DNA of 64,000 bases from Chitinophaga eiseniae (GCF_900167135.1 NZ_FUWZ01000002.1:124001-188000), one strand, 5' to 3'; positions 25,564 to 35,776 are shown, counted from the stretch's first letter. A program made the numbers and translations. The notes: generated by a model not told the origin, from the letters alone.

Positions 25564-26571
25564 TCAGGAGGCCATACCGGCTGTTACCAGCCGCAGGCCG
25601 TTCTGGCCGTATTTCTCCTTGTAGGCCTTGGGTGTCATGGCCACGTACCGCTTGAATATCTTGCGAAAGAAGCTCATATCTTCATAACCACACCGGAAAG
25701 CGATTTGTTCTACGCCCTCCCGGCTGCTCTCCAGCATTTTTTTGGCAGCTTCGATACGCACCCTTTGCAGGTAGGCCAGCGGCGTATTGCCGGTGGCCTG
25801 CTCAAACCGGCGGATAAAATGCCGGATGCTCATATTATATTGGGCTGCCAGCGCCTCGACGCTGATGGCGTCTGCATAGTTTTTTTCGATGAACTGCTGC
25901 GCTTTACCGATCACGTCATCGGTGTGATCATGCTGCAGCCTGAAAATAGAGAAGGCGTCCTGCGGCTGCTGGTGCATATTGATCATCAATATCTTGGAAG
26001 TGATGATGGCCGCTTCATGCCCGCAGAATTTCTCCACGAGGTACATCATAAAGGTGGTGAAGCTGAAAGCACCACCACAGGTATAAATGCTTCCCTGGTC
26101 AACAATTATTTTATCGTCCTGCACCTCCACTTCCGGGTACAGTGCCCGGAAACGGTCGGCAAACAGCCAGTGGGTGGTGGCTACTTTTCCGTTCAGTAAA
26201 CCGGTAGCCCCCAACAAAAATGCCCCTACGCAGATACTGGCCAGTTCAGCCCGCTGCAGGTGCTGTTGCCGCAGCCAGTCAATCAGCCGCCGCTCCTGTT
26301 GCACCACCGGCAGTATCTTGTCCGACTCCATGGCCGGTACGATCACCAGGTCGTACACTTCCTCTTTGGGTAATTTGGTGGGCACAGCCGTTCCCATGGC
26401 TTTCCGCCAGAGCTGGCCATCCTTCTCTTTCACAAAGTCTATCTCAAACCGTACGCTGACAGGACTGCCTGTCAGCAACGGCGCTGTCCGCGCCATGGCG
26501 GCCAGGATGTCTGCCGGGCCCGCCACGCTGGACGGAACAGCATTTTCATAATCGAGAATAGCAATACGCAT
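25564..26571 (-). CDS. GlxA-family transcriptional regulator (DJ-1/PfpI + AraC)
   Basis: 335 aa from ATG 26569-26571 (MRIAILDYEN); an in-frame ATG 45 bp upstream adds an unlikely hydrophobic tail. Residues 1-190 are a DJ-1/PfpI class-I amidotransferase-like domain with the nucleophile-elbow Cys in ASICVGAFLLGATGLL. Residues about 215-320 are an AraC HTH pair (ISVEALAAQYNMSIRHFIRRF; FRCGYEDMSFFRKIFKRY). GlxA-like proteins are activators; the PfpI part probably senses a small ligand. No obvious target operon is adjacent. Confidence 0.92.
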   Translation of the reverse strand: MRIAILDYENAVPSSVAGPADILAAMARTAPLLTGSPVSVRFEIDFVKEKDGQLWRKAMGTAVPTKLPKEEVYDLVIVPAMESDKILPVVQQERRLIDWLRQQHLQRAELASICVGAFLLGATGLLNGKVATTHWLFADRFRALYPEVEVQDDKIIVDQGSIYTCGGAFSFTTFMMYLVEKFCGHEAAIITSKILMINMHQQPQDAFSIFRLQHDHTDDVIGKAQQFIEKNYADAISVEALAAQYNMSIRHFIRRFEQATGNTPLAYLQRVRIEAAKKMLESSREGVEQIAFRCGYEDMSFFRKIFKRYVAMTPKAYKEKYGQNGLRLVTAGMAS

Positions 26572-26723
26572 ATAATTCTGGATATATATGATAATGGCAA
26601 TATTAACTTCCAACAAGGCATTTTTGCCATAGTATAAAGTTAGCCTTTCCTCCCGTTTCCGGTAAATTATTTTCTACCGGGTATGATAATTGAGACCTGG
26701 AAAATGGGAAAACAGGAAAAACC

Positions 26724-26939
26724 ATGCCGTCGTCTGTCATCCGTACATATCATTACGACGCCCTGCATGCTGTACTGCGGATTGTGTTTGTTTCAGGGGC
26801 TGTATACGACTACGAAGCCGTACCGGAATCCCTGTATGAGGAAATGAAAAAAACGAAGTCTAAAGGCATTTTCTTCAACCAGTACATCAAAGACAGATTC
26901 AAATTCTCCCGCCGGCATGATCCTCACGACCATGCCTGA
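26724..26939 (+). CDS. KTSC domain-containing small protein
   Basis: 71 aa. It matches the KTSC fold pattern: SSVIRTYHYDALHAVLRIVF, then GAVYDYEAVPESLYEEM, then SKGIFFNQYIKDRFKF. The family is small and thought to relate to nucleic-acid or lysyl-tRNA-synthetase-like domains; its function is not established. It stands alone, divergent from the GlxA-type gene. Confidence 0.88.
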   Translation: MPSSVIRTYHYDALHAVLRIVFVSGAVYDYEAVPESLYEEMKKTKSKGIFFNQYIKDRFKFSRRHDPHDHA

Positions 26940-27034
26940 GAGCAATCAGCCGAAAAAAACCGTCCTCAATGCTCCCCGGCAGGAGAGGCAAAAGGAACTT
27001 TAAAAGTATCAGCTTCGGGCTAAAAAGGCACAAA

Positions 27035-27116
27035 AAAAGGGCTTAAAAAGCCCAGTGTCAGCCGTCCATAAAACAGCCTGAAAACATATCATAGCCCCGG
27101 ACTTCAGCCCGGGGGC
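27035..27116 (-). terminator. Two hairpins downstream of the DEAD-box helicase
   Basis: A GGGCTT/AAGCCC hairpin near 27040-27053 and a CCCCGG/CCGGGG hairpin at about 27092-27113 lie in the 184-bp gap after the helicase stop. They are likely transcript ends for the minus-strand gene; neither has a perfect T-run. Confidence 0.45.
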
Positions 27117-27123
27117 CCGGATA

Positions 27124-28392
27124 TTAAAAATCTATTTTCTGATCACGTTTATCCACCCTGTCTTTACGGCCATAACGGTTACGGTTACGTGGTTTGGGCC
27201 TTCTCGGTTCTGCTTTCGGTGCGTCCGGATCGGCATTATTGGCCTCTATCAGCGCAGATTCTTCAAACGGATGACGCACGGAAGGGATCTTCTGTTTGGT
27301 CAGTTTGTTGATGCTGTTCAGGAAGGGACGTTCTTCGGTGGCGCAGAAAGAAAGCGCGTAACCGGTAGCGCCTGCACGGCCCGTACGGCCGATACGGTGT
27401 ACATAAGTTTCCGATACGTTGGGCAGATCATAGTTGATCACATGTTCCAGCGCTTCCACGTCGATACCTCTGGCAGCAATGTCAGTGGCAACGAGCACGC
27501 GTAAACGACCATTCTTGAAATTGGCCAGCGTGTTCTGGCGGGACGCCTGCGACTTGTCGCCATGCAGGGCGTCTGCATTGATATTACGCTTACGCAGGTT
27601 CTTGGCGATACGGTCTGCGCCGTGTTTGGTCTGCGTAAAAACGATGGTGCGTTTGATGCTTTTATCCTGCAGGATGTGGTCCAGCAGTTGTTGTTTGTCT
27701 TTTTTCTTCACGAAGAATACACACTGCTCTACCCTTTCAGCGGTAGTGGACACCGGCGTGATCTCTACTTTCTCCGGCTTGTACAACAGTGAGTTGGCCA
27801 GCTTCGCAATATTGGGAGGCATGGTAGCGGAGAAAAACAGCGTCTGGCGCTGTTGTGGCAGCTCACGCACCACTTTCTTGATATCGTTGATGAAACCCAT
27901 GTCCAGCATGCGGTCTGCTTCATCCAGCACGAATATTTCGAGGTGGTCCAGGTAAATATACCCCTGGTTCATCAGGTCCAGCAGGCGGCCTGGCGTCGCA
28001 ATCAGCACGTCTGTGCCGTTGCGCAGCGCGATGGTCTGCCGGTGCTGAGGCACGCCACCGAATATCACGTCGTGTTTTAACCCGGTAAACCGGCCATACG
28101 CTTCAAAACTTTCATCGATCTGTGTCGCCAGTTCACGGGTAGGTGTCAGCACCAGTGCACGGATATGTTTATACCCGCCTTGTACTCCGGAGCGGGTATT
28201 ATACAACTGCTGCAGGATGGGAATAGCGAAAGCGGCGGTTTTACCGGTGCCGGTCTGTGCACATCCCAACAGGTCTTTCCCTGTTAAAACGATCGGAATG
28301 GATTGTACTTGTATGGGGGTAGGTTGGGTGTAACCTTCTTTTTTAATTGCTTTTAAAATGGGCTCAATTAACCCTAGTTGCTCAAATAGCAT
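27124..28392 (-). CDS. DEAD-box RNA helicase (RhlE type)
   Basis: 422 aa. All motifs present: Q motif ([11 protein letters not shown]), Walker A ([12 protein letters not shown]), PTRELA, DEAD in [15 protein letters not shown] in [14 protein letters not shown] and [11 protein letters not shown] short basic tail ([18 protein letters not shown]) fits RNA binding. It unwinds RNA during ribosome assembly or mRNA turnover. The length is typical of RhlE-like proteins of Bacteroidota. Confidence 0.94.
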   Translation of the reverse strand: MLFEQLGLIEPILKAIKKEGYTQPTPIQVQSIPIVLTGKDLLGCAQTGTGKTAAFAIPILQQLYNTRSGVQGGYKHIRALVLTPTRELATQIDESFEAYGRFTGLKHDVIFGGVPQHRQTIALRNGTDVLIATPGRLLDLMNQGYIYLDHLEIFVLDEADRMLDMGFINDIKKVVRELPQQRQTLFFSATMPPNIAKLANSLLYKPEKVEITPVSTTAERVEQCVFFVKKKDKQQLLDHILQDKSIKRTIVFTQTKHGADRIAKNLRKRNINADALHGDKSQASRQNTLANFKNGRLRVLVATDIAARGIDVEALEHVINYDLPNVSETYVHRIGRTGRAGATGYALSFCATEERPFLNSINKLTKQKIPSVRHPFEESALIEANNADPDAPKAEPRRPKPRNRNRYGRKDRVDKRDQKIDF

Positions 28393-28678
28393 ATTGTGTT
28401 TATAATCTTCAGTAATAAAATTAAACGCCTCTTTTATGGCCGGCGTTCAGCATTGAGGAGAGCAGTAAAGAAAGATTCGGGAGAGTGCTTTATGCTTTGA
28501 ACTCAACATAACAAACGTAAAGATACGGATTTTCCTGTCAGCAAAACCCTCAGGGCACGGATAATGGATATATGTGGAAATCAAGCGGGTAAAAAACACT
28601 ATTATTCAACGACTTATACATAGAAAGGGACTAACTCCACGGGGAAAAAGCCCCTTTCTGCAATGTCATTGGCCGGAC

Positions 28679-29077
28679 TTACTTAGCCGCAGCTTCATCT
28701 GGTTTGGTTTTTGGTTCTTCGTTACCATGGTGACAAGTGTAACAGGACACAGCCATCACATCTTTTCCGAAGTACTTCTTGTTGATGCGACGCGTCATTT
28801 TCATCATATCCCGCGCGATACCTTTGTGCTGATTATCATCGCTGGCGAAGTCCAGTTTCTTGGGATCATCTTTTTGTGCAACGTGACAGTAACCGCACTT
28901 TACGCCCAGCGCCGCGTTAAACCCGCGCATAGTGGCAATCAGCTCATCGTGGCTGATGTTTTTCGGCAAGACTTTGAGGTTTTTAGGCTTCTCCGGCTCC
29001 TGCGGCAAAGCCAGTGAACACAAGGTAACCGCCGCCGTTAACGCTGCCGCCACCATGAATGTTTTTTTCAGTTTCAT
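28679..29077 (-). CDS. Di-haem c-type cytochrome
   Basis: 132 aa from ATG 29075-29077, chosen because it begins a clean signal peptide (MKLKKTFMVAAALTAAVTLC); upstream in-frame starts add an Arg-rich unlikely tail. Two CxxCH haem sites are seen: CGYCH and CYTCH, with the spacing of the reaction-centre-cytochrome-like family (NAALGVKCGYCHV; MKMTRRINKKYFG). It is a periplasmic electron carrier. Partner unknown. Confidence 0.88.
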   Translation of the reverse strand: MKLKKTFMVAAALTAAVTLCSLALPQEPEKPKNLKVLPKNISHDELIATMRGFNAALGVKCGYCHVAQKDDPKKLDFASDDNQHKGIARDMMKMTRRINKKYFGKDVMAVSCYTCHHGNEEPKTKPDEAAAK

Positions 29078-29284
29078 GACCATCGATTTAAATAGTATGT
29101 AAAGCTTCCTGATACGGAATCTACAAAAAATTATATATGTAACAGAATTTTTTTTGACAGGCGGAAGGGGCTTCCGCCGTCTTCGTACGGGCAAATGCGT
29201 TAGTCAGCAGCATACTGCCACCAAGAAAGAACTGCAGGATGGCATATCCGCAAGTTCCGGGTTTTTTACCGATTTTCGCCGGGG

Positions 29285-29292
29285 TAACTTTG
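29285..29292 (+). promoter_or_regulatory. -7 promoter box TAACTTTG
   Basis: Exact match to the Bacteroidota -7 consensus TAnnTTTG, 18 bp before the ATG of the AraC-Ogt gene. Confidence 0.6.
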
Positions 29293-29310
29293 TCTTAAAA
29301 TGATAAAGCC

Positions 29311-30138
29311 ATGAACAATTACGATAAAATTGCCACGGCAATTGCTTACATCAACGACAACTACAGGGAACAACCTGAACTGAAAGACATGGCGGCTGCT
29401 GTACACATGAGCCCGTTCCATTTTCAACGGGTGTTCAGTGAATGGGCGGGCGTTACACCTAAAAAATTTCTGCAATATCTCACATTGCATCATGCTAAAC
29501 AACTACTGAAACAGGAGAAAACAACCCTCTTTGACGCTGCCTTTGAAACAGGGCTATCCGGCACCGGCAGGCTGCACGACCTGTTCATCAACATAGAAAG
29601 CATGACGCCAGGCGAATATAAAAACGGGGGAAAACTTTTGCACATCAACTACAGCTTTGCGGAAAGCCCGTTTGGCAACATCCTCGTCGCCTCCACCAGC
29701 AAAGGCATCTGTCATATGGCTTTTGCGGACAACCGCGAAGCGGCGCTGCAGGAACTGGTCGCCAATTTTCCCAATGCACAGTTTACGCAGATGACAGACC
29801 TCATCCAGCAAAACACGCTCTACATCTTCACGAAAGAGCAACACCGTCTTTCAGAAATAAAACTCCACCTGAAGGGCACCGCCTTCCAGCTGAAAGTGTG
29901 GGAAGCCCTGCTGAAAATTCCCATGGGCAATCTCACCACCTATCAGCAACTGGCGGCCGCAGTAGACAATCCCAAGGCGTCCAGGGCGGTAGGTACGGCC
30001 GTAGGCCAGAACCCGGTGGCCTTCCTGATTCCCTGCCACCGCGTGATTAAAGCGACCGGAGAATTTGGCCACTACCATTGGGGAGACATCCGCAAACAGG
30101 CGATGATCGGCTGGGAATCTGCCCACTCCCATCGCTGA
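29311..30138 (+). CDS. AraC HTH / O6-methylguanine-DNA methyltransferase fusion (Ada-like)
   Basis: 275 aa. Residues 5-100 are an AraC-type double HTH (DMAAAVHMSPFHFQRVFSEW). Residues about 110-270 are an Ogt/MGMT domain with active-site Cys242 in IPCHRVIKATG and the DNA-binding stretch SRAVGTAVGQNP. It transfers a methyl group from O6-methylguanine to its own cysteine. The Ada N-terminal zinc methylphosphotriester domain is missing, so this is the shorter AraC-Ogt form; self-regulation by methylation is not certain. Confidence 0.93.
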   Translation: MNNYDKIATAIAYINDNYREQPELKDMAAAVHMSPFHFQRVFSEWAGVTPKKFLQYLTLHHAKQLLKQEKTTLFDAAFETGLSGTGRLHDLFINIESMTPGEYKNGGKLLHINYSFAESPFGNILVASTSKGICHMAFADNREAALQELVANFPNAQFTQMTDLIQQNTLYIFTKEQHRLSEIKLHLKGTAFQLKVWEALLKIPMGNLTTYQQLAAAVDNPKASRAVGTAVGQNPVAFLIPCHRVIKATGEFGHYHWGDIRKQAMIGWESAHSHR

Positions 30139-30163
30139 CACCACCTCGTCCAAATAAAAAGGA

Positions 30164-30194
30164 AAGGGCCGCCCACTCGTGAAGGGCAGCCCTT
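30164..30194. terminator. Bidirectional terminator hairpin
   Basis: AAGGGC-c-GCCC pairs with GGGC-a-GCCCTT (one mismatch, 9-nt loop) between the convergent AraC-Ogt and susD genes. Confidence 0.7.
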
Positions 30195-30259
30195 ATTTGC
30201 TTATGAAAGAGGACCAGCACTAGAAAGTGCCTGTCTGTTTATTAGAGGATAATAAGGTA

Positions 30260-31717
30260 TTACTGGTTATCTACCGCCAGCTTGTTATACACCAGCTCAT
30301 CGGACGAAATAGGCCAGATGTAGTTGGGTGCTGTCGGCTTCACTTCCAGCACAGTGGCGCTCTTACCAGGGAACGGAATACCCAGCCGGATAATTTCCAT
30401 CGCCCTGTTACCTTCTCCCAGTAACTCAATATGTTTTTCTCTCAGAATAACTTCTATCAGTTTATCCGCATTGGCGAAACTGGCAGGGGTAAACACCGTG
30501 CCCGGGTCCGAGCGACCGTGTACCGCGTTCAGCAAAGCAATAGCGGTAGGATCTACGGTGTTGGATACACGCACTTTTGCTTCCGCCTGTATCAGCAATA
30601 CTTCCGCCCAACGCAGCACCGGCGAAAAGTCCAGGTAAGGGCTCGGACCGGAGTACTTCACCAGGAAAGAACGCGCGCCCACCGGCAGGATAAACTGCCT
30701 TCTCGCATCGCCCGCTACCCAATTGGGATCTCCCATGATACCGGCAGGACTCAGGGCATACTCGGCGTTACCGCCAACAGAGGCCGGGCTGTAATAATAG
30801 CCCAGCTGCGTCTGCGTACCGGGAAAATCGCCGGGAGAAGCACCAAACGGCATGTATATCACCGCTTCTTTACCGGCATATTTGGGGATGTACAGGTTCT
30901 TTACATCAGCCTCCAATGCGTAACCGCCAGGCGATGTGAATGGTCCGGAGCCGGCAATCAGCTTGGCCCCTTCTGTCAGCACCTTATCGTACTGTCCCAT
31001 TTGCAGGTACACTTTCATCTTCAGGGCGATGGCACTGTAAGCATTGCCCTTATTGGCAGCGAAACGGGTAGCTGCTGTCAGCTTGGGCAGCAGCGTTTCT
31101 GCAGAGTCCAGGTCACGGATAATCTGTGCATAGGTTTCTTTTACGGTGCTGCGCGCACGGGAGTAGTCTCCCAGCTTGGTATGCGGCTCCCAGAAAAGCA
31201 CCAGGCCTAATTTACTGCCGGCGCCATCCCAGTAAGGACGGGCAAATAACTGCAGCAGGGAGAAATAAGACAGACCTCTTACGAACTTGGCGTCGCCGGC
31301 GTATATCTTTGACAGTGAGTCGCCCACCACGGCGTTACCCTTGGCGGCCATACCGGCCAAAAACACGTTCACGTTGTTAATGGCCATATATCCCTGGGAC
31401 CAGATCTCCTTGATCTCCTGGGACTCGCCAACGGCGGTCATCTTCCAGGAAGCATTCAGGGTTACGTTATTGGTCGTCAGATTCACAAAGTCCGCTCCTC
31501 TTACATCATTTGCGATCAGCACTTTGCCACCAAGGAACTTACCGTTTTTCATCACGGTATATAAACCGGTAGCTTCGTTAGCAATCCTCTCTTTCAGCGT
31601 AAATGCCTCCCAGTCCGGAATATCGGTTGTCGGCTTGGGTGTCAGCAGATCTTTCTGACAGGCAGTACCAAAAGCAGTAAGACCTAACGCCAGTATATAT
31701 GCACTAATTTTATTCAT
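30260..31717 (-). CDS. RagB/SusD family outer membrane lipoprotein
   Basis: 485 aa from ATG 31715-31717 (a TTG two codons upstream is less likely). Lipobox TAC near residue 20 (FGTACQKD). SusD helices are present (GYMAINNVNVFLAGMAAKGN, FVRGLSYFSLLQLFARPYWD), as is the C-terminal block (ILREKHIELLGEGNRAMEIIRLG). It is the partner of the SusC at 31729-34857, 11 bp downstream of it. No enzyme gene accompanies this pair, so the substrate cannot be inferred. Confidence 0.94.
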   Translation of the reverse strand: MNKISAYILALGLTAFGTACQKDLLTPKPTTDIPDWEAFTLKERIANEATGLYTVMKNGKFLGGKVLIANDVRGADFVNLTTNNVTLNASWKMTAVGESQEIKEIWSQGYMAINNVNVFLAGMAAKGNAVVGDSLSKIYAGDAKFVRGLSYFSLLQLFARPYWDGAGSKLGLVLFWEPHTKLGDYSRARSTVKETYAQIIRDLDSAETLLPKLTAATRFAANKGNAYSAIALKMKVYLQMGQYDKVLTEGAKLIAGSGPFTSPGGYALEADVKNLYIPKYAGKEAVIYMPFGASPGDFPGTQTQLGYYYSPASVGGNAEYALSPAGIMGDPNWVAGDARRQFILPVGARSFLVKYSGPSPYLDFSPVLRWAEVLLIQAEAKVRVSNTVDPTAIALLNAVHGRSDPGTVFTPASFANADKLIEVILREKHIELLGEGNRAMEIIRLGIPFPGKSATVLEVKPTAPNYIWPISSDELVYNKLAVDNQ

Positions 31718-31728
31718 CGTCAATCATT

Positions 31729-34700
31729 TTAGAAATTAACATTTAAACCCACTGTCACAGTACGGCCGTTACCCAGGGTGTTACGGTCGATACCCTGTCC
31801 GGAAGCGTTGTTACCATTGGAAGACACTTCAGGGTCAGGACCGGGATACCTGGTCAGGATAGCCAGGTTCTGGCCTCTTACATATACCCTGGCGCCGCTC
31901 ACGCGAATGGATTTAAGCGCTGTCTCCGGCAGTATGTAAGTCAGTCCCACTGTACGGAGTTTAAGGAAATCTCCTTTAAACGCATTAGCGCTGATAGCGA
32001 AAGAAGAACCATTGGAGATGTTATCGCCATACACTACTTTAGGCGTCTCGCTGACATCACCCGGATTCTTCCACCTGTCCAGCACGTCAACACTATTGTT
32101 CCAGTAACGCTGGTCCTTCATACCGGCAAGACTGCCATAGTAAACATAGAAACCGGTCTGATAAGTCAGCAGCACGTTCAGTTCAAAACTCCTGTAGCGG
32201 AAAGTGTTTTCAAAACCGCCGATCAGCTTGGGATTGGTATTTTTGTAAGCCACCGCGTCTTTGGCGCCAACAGCGGGAGCCTGTTTGCCATCCGCATAAG
32301 AGAACACTGCACCTATCGGATTATAGAATACTTCTTCCCCCGCTTTGTTAACGAAGATCCTTCTGCCGGTTTGCGGGTCCACCCCATTGGTACGAACAAC
32401 ATAAATCATACTGGCCGGGTTGCCTACCTGGTTTACGCTCGTCTGTTCCAGTGAACTGGTCACAAACGGGATTTTGTCCAGGGCGCCTGCCAGCTCCGTG
32501 ATTTCGTTTTTGTTGTAAGCAATGTTGAATGAAGTGTTCCACGTAAAATCCTTTTTAGTAACAGCAGCTGCGCTGATGCTGAACTCCACGCCTTTATTGT
32601 ACATCTTGCCTACGTTGGCAGGAATAGTAGCAATAGCAGAAGTAGAAGGAATACCGGCGGAAGGGATTTGAGGCACAAACAGGATCAGGCCGTCGATATT
32701 GTTATAGTAGTAGCTCAACTCACCGGTAATCCTGTTATTCAGGAAACCATAGCTGATGCCTATGTCTGTCTTTTTACTTACTTCCCATCCCAGGTTGGGG
32801 TTACCTGCCTGGCTGAAGTACAGGGAGGGTCTTTCACCATAAGGCACCGGCCTGTAGAGAGACAACGCATCATAGTCGCCCAGACCGGCATAGTTACCCA
32901 CTTTACCGAAGCTACCACGCAGCTTCAGGGTAGAGAACACATTCGCCAGTTTGCTGTTGGCCCAGAAATCTTCTTTGGTGATTTCCCAACCTGCAGACAC
33001 ACTGAAGAAAGTACCTTTCTTCTTGTCTTCACCAAACGCTGAGTACTGGTCCTGACGCACGCTTCCGCTCACGAAGTATTTTTCTTTGTAGTTATAGTTC
33101 AGACGGGAGAACCAGGATAACAGGTAGTTCTCGCGGCGCAGCATGTTTCGGCTCAGGTCTGTCAACCAGCCACCTTCGGAGTTATTGAAGTAAGGGTCCA
33201 TCTGGTTCTGGCGACCGATACCATAACGCTCACGCTGATCGCGCTGTTGCTCAGACCCCAGCAGTACACTCAGGCTATGCTGGTTAAATGTTTTGTCAAA
33301 TTGCGCCGTGTTGGTCCACATCCATCTTTTATACTGTGTATAAGTGCTGGTAGCGTCACCGTTGGCGCTGTAGCCGTCGCCATTCTTGTTATTGGCGTAT
33401 ACGTCGTTGTTCATCAGGATATAGTCGATACCATATTGCGTACGTAAAGTCAGCCATTCCCAGGGTCTCAGCTGACCGTACACGCTTCCCTGTACGTGGT
33501 TCGCCTCTGTATTGGAGTGGTCGAGGTCCAGCAGAATTTTGGGATTGTAGATCCCCACGTTGAGGCCTCCCTTAGCGCCCCCGATACCGGAACCGCCATT
33601 CGTATTGTAAGTACCGTCGTTGTTGTACGGCGCCACAATCGGAGAAGTGAGAAAAGCCAGGCGGGCCAGGCCGCCGGAGCTGAAAGCTTCGCCCTCCAGT
33701 GAACCGGAAGAACCGGAGATAAGGCTGGCTTCATTGGAGTAAGAAACCTTCGTGCCCACAGAGAAAATCCTGCCCACCTTCTGGTCTACATTCACCATGA
33801 GATTTTTGCGGATAAAATCATTTCTTTTCAGGATACCTTCCTGTTTGGTATAGCCGGCAGAAAAATAATAGCTAGTATTCTCCGTGCCACCGCCTACGCT
33901 CAGGCTATGGCTTTGGGAAATGGCTTTGTCGCGGTATACCACATCCATCCATTTGGTATCGATGTTATTGCCGTTCGCATCTTTGTTGAACTCGTAACGC
34001 CTGGTATCACCGGCGTTGGCCAGCGCTTCGTTTTTAACGTCGATATACTGTTGTGCGTTGAGCGTTTTAGGCAAACGGTTAGGGGTGGTCATACCTACCC
34101 AGCCGTCATACATCACACGCGGGCGGCCGGCTTTACCTTTTTTGGTAGTCACGAGCACCACGCCGTTGGCGGCGCGGCTACCATAGATAGCGGTAGCAGC
34201 AGCGTCTTTCGCGATGTCAATAGATTCGATGTCGGCAGGGTTGATACTGGACAATGGATTCAACGGAGCGTTGGTAGCGCCTACGTCACCGCTGAAAGTA
34301 GGCACTCCGTCAATCACGATCAACGGGTAAGCGCTCATGGACAGGGAGTTGACACCCCGGATCCTGAATACCGGCGGGTTGTTTACCACGCCGTTAGGCA
34401 CGGTGATCTGTACACCGGCGGCGCGGCCACCCAGACCGGATTCAAAGCTTTGTACCGGCAAATTGGCAAGTGCGGTGCCTTTCACAGAAGCGATGTTGCC
34501 CGTCACTTCCCTTTTACGTTGTGTACCATATCCCACCACCACTACTTCAGATATCGCTTTTGTGTCTGCCGTCAGTTTGATCGTTCCCAGGCTCTCTCCG
34601 GTAATAGGTAAGGATTTAGCTTCATATCCCACGAAGGATATGCGTAATGATTTTGCATCGGAAGGAACAGATAGGGAAAACGCACCTTTGGCGTCTGTTA

Positions 34701-34857
34701 CAGTACCAGTTTTACCACCGGGCAGGCTTACAGATACGCCGGGCAAAGCGGATCCCTGCTCATCGGTCACTTTACCAGTAACCGTGCGGTGGGATTGCGC
34801 CAGCATGGTCGTTGCTATAAACAGCATACTAGCCACCACGAGTAATAATTTCCTCAT
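31729..34857 (-). CDS. SusC/RagA family TonB-linked outer membrane protein
   Basis: 1042 aa, complete. Signal peptide MRKLLLVVASMLFIATTMLA, carboxypeptidase-like domain (TVTGKVTDEQGSALPGVSVS), switch motif SEVVVVGYGTQRKRE, plug (PLIVIDGVPTFSGD, IAKDAATAIYGSRAANGVVL) and a barrel ending TVTVGLNVNF. The promoter side is an unusually long, repeat-bearing 500-bp leader region. Confidence 0.96.
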   Translation of the reverse strand: MRKLLLVVASMLFIATTMLAQSHRTVTGKVTDEQGSALPGVSVSLPGGKTGTVTDAKGAFSLSVPSDAKSLRISFVGYEAKSLPITGESLGTIKLTADTKAISEVVVVGYGTQRKREVTGNIASVKGTALANLPVQSFESGLGGRAAGVQITVPNGVVNNPPVFRIRGVNSLSMSAYPLIVIDGVPTFSGDVGATNAPLNPLSSINPADIESIDIAKDAAATAIYGSRAANGVVLVTTKKGKAGRPRVMYDGWVGMTTPNRLPKTLNAQQYIDVKNEALANAGDTRRYEFNKDANGNNIDTKWMDVVYRDKAISQSHSLSVGGGTENTSYYFSAGYTKQEGILKRNDFIRKNLMVNVDQKVGRIFSVGTKVSYSNEASLISGSSGSLEGEAFSSGGLARLAFLTSPIVAPYNNDGTYNTNGGSGIGGAKGGLNVGIYNPKILLDLDHSNTEANHVQGSVYGQLRPWEWLTLRTQYGIDYILMNNDVYANNKNGDGYSANGDATSTYTQYKRWMWTNTAQFDKTFNQHSLSVLLGSEQQRDQRERYGIGRQNQMDPYFNNSEGGWLTDLSRNMLRRENYLLSWFSRLNYNYKEKYFVSGSVRQDQYSAFGEDKKKGTFFSVSAGWEITKEDFWANSKLANVFSTLKLRGSFGKVGNYAGLGDYDALSLYRPVPYGERPSLYFSQAGNPNLGWEVSKKTDIGISYGFLNNRITGELSYYYNNIDGLILFVPQIPSAGIPSTSAIATIPANVGKMYNKGVEFSISAAAVTKKDFTWNTSFNIAYNKNEITELAGALDKIPFVTSSLEQTSVNQVGNPASMIYVVRTNGVDPQTGRRIFVNKAGEEVFYNPIGAVFSYADGKQAPAVGAKDAVAYKNTNPKLIGGFENTFRYRSFELNVLLTYQTGFYVYYGSLAGMKDQRYWNNSVDVLDRWKNPGDVSETPKVVYGDNISNGSSFAISANAFKGDFLKLRTVGLTYILPETALKSIRVSGARVYVRGQNLAILTRYPGPDPEVSSNGNNASGQGIDRNTLGNGRTVTVGLNVNF

Positions 34858-34864
34858 GTAATTG

Positions 34865-35156
34865 CAGATTTTGGTTTAGATAAATTAAAAAGAAGTCTGA
34901 TCAGATCAGATTTTGGTCATAGTTCTCCAGCATCATGATGTTCCCCATGATGATATACCCGATGGCATTTGAGTTTTGAAAATACGGTTTAGCTTAAACG
35001 GTTTCTGGCCATAGATCTACAGCATTGCTGCAGGTTTCGTTAGATTTAGATTTACTTCGCTTAGTGTTTTTGTTTACTGGTTAAGAAAAAAGGTTCTGAT
35101 TTTGGTTTTTTATGCTACAGTCTTCACGAGACGTATTACGGATTCAGATTTTGGTT
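34865..35156 (-). repeat. Four ACCAAAATCTG-type repeats upstream of susC
   Basis: Plus-strand CAGATTTTGGT at 34865, 34907 and 35145, with CTGATTTTGGT at 35096. The closest copy ends 8 bp before the susC ATG, so at least one is likely to be in the mRNA leader. Role unknown: operator array or leader-RNA element. Confidence 0.5.
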
Positions 35157-35269
35157 GCAATACTATCGTTATCCTCTACGATCACTAAATAAACAGGTCT
35201 GAATAAAAATAAAAAAAATTTTTTACCCCCATCATGCTTTCTGATTTCGGATCGTTTTTTCCAGGACCG

Positions 35270-35277
35270 TATCTTTG
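35270..35277 (+). promoter_or_regulatory. -7 promoter box TATCTTTG
   Basis: Exact TAnnTTTG match 79 bp upstream of the SRPBCC gene. Confidence 0.5.
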
Positions 35278-35356
35278 TTAAATTTAGTGATAATTAATTT
35301 ATTACATATTAAAAAGGAGCCAAAATATTTTTTTTACCTTTATTTAAATAAAAAAA

Positions 35357-35776
35357 ATGAGTACACCTGGAAAGACCACCGGACATACCGCCTCCCAGGG
35401 ATGGGAAATCGGGGTAAGACGCACCTTCGCCCTTTCACCGGCAGCCGCCTGGGAAACACTTTTCTCCCAGCCCATTCTCGGCATATGGCTGGATAACGAG
35501 GCCAACATCGCTTTTCAAAAAGGAGATACCTATACCACCGCTTCCGGTATAACCGTCACCGTTACCAGCGTCACGGAAGTAAAAGTGATCCGGATGAAAT
35601 GGCAGCAAAAAGGACAGGCAGACACCTCCACCCTACAGATACGGGTGATCCCGGCAAAGGATAAAACCACTATCAGCTTCCATCACGAATGGCTGGCCAA
35701 TGGCGCCGAACGCGAATCCATGAAGACTTACTGGACACATGTTCTCGATGCCATCGGCCATACGCTGAAGGGATAG
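35357..35776 (+). CDS. SRPBCC (START-like/AHSA1) domain protein
   Basis: 139 aa. It has the helix-grip pattern of Aha1/SRPBCC proteins (RRTFALSPAAAWETLFSQPILGIWL; VTVTSVTEVKVIRMKWQQ; ISFHHEWLANGAERE; final helix MKTYWTHVLDAIGHTLKG). Such proteins bind hydrophobic ligands or act as small stress proteins. No catalytic residues can be assigned. It is separated from the NRPS gene by two hairpins and a promoter, so probably not in its operon. Confidence 0.85.
   Translation: MSTPGKTTGHTASQGWEIGVRRTFALSPAAAWETLFSQPILGIWLDNEANIAFQKGDTYTTASGITVTVTSVTEVKVIRMKWQQKGQADTSTLQIRVIPAKDKTTISFHHEWLANGAERESMKTYWTHVLDAIGHTLKG

Larger units (their letters stand above)
34858..35356. other. 499-bp divergent intergenic region with repeats
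   Basis: No gene is seen. On the minus strand it forms the susC leader and carries four copies of ACCAAAATCwG (plus-strand positions 34865, 34907, 35096 and 35145). There is also an inverted repeat GTTTAgctTAAAC at 34987-34999 and a TATCTTTG box at 35270-35277 for the plus-strand SRPBCC gene. Confidence 0.65.
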
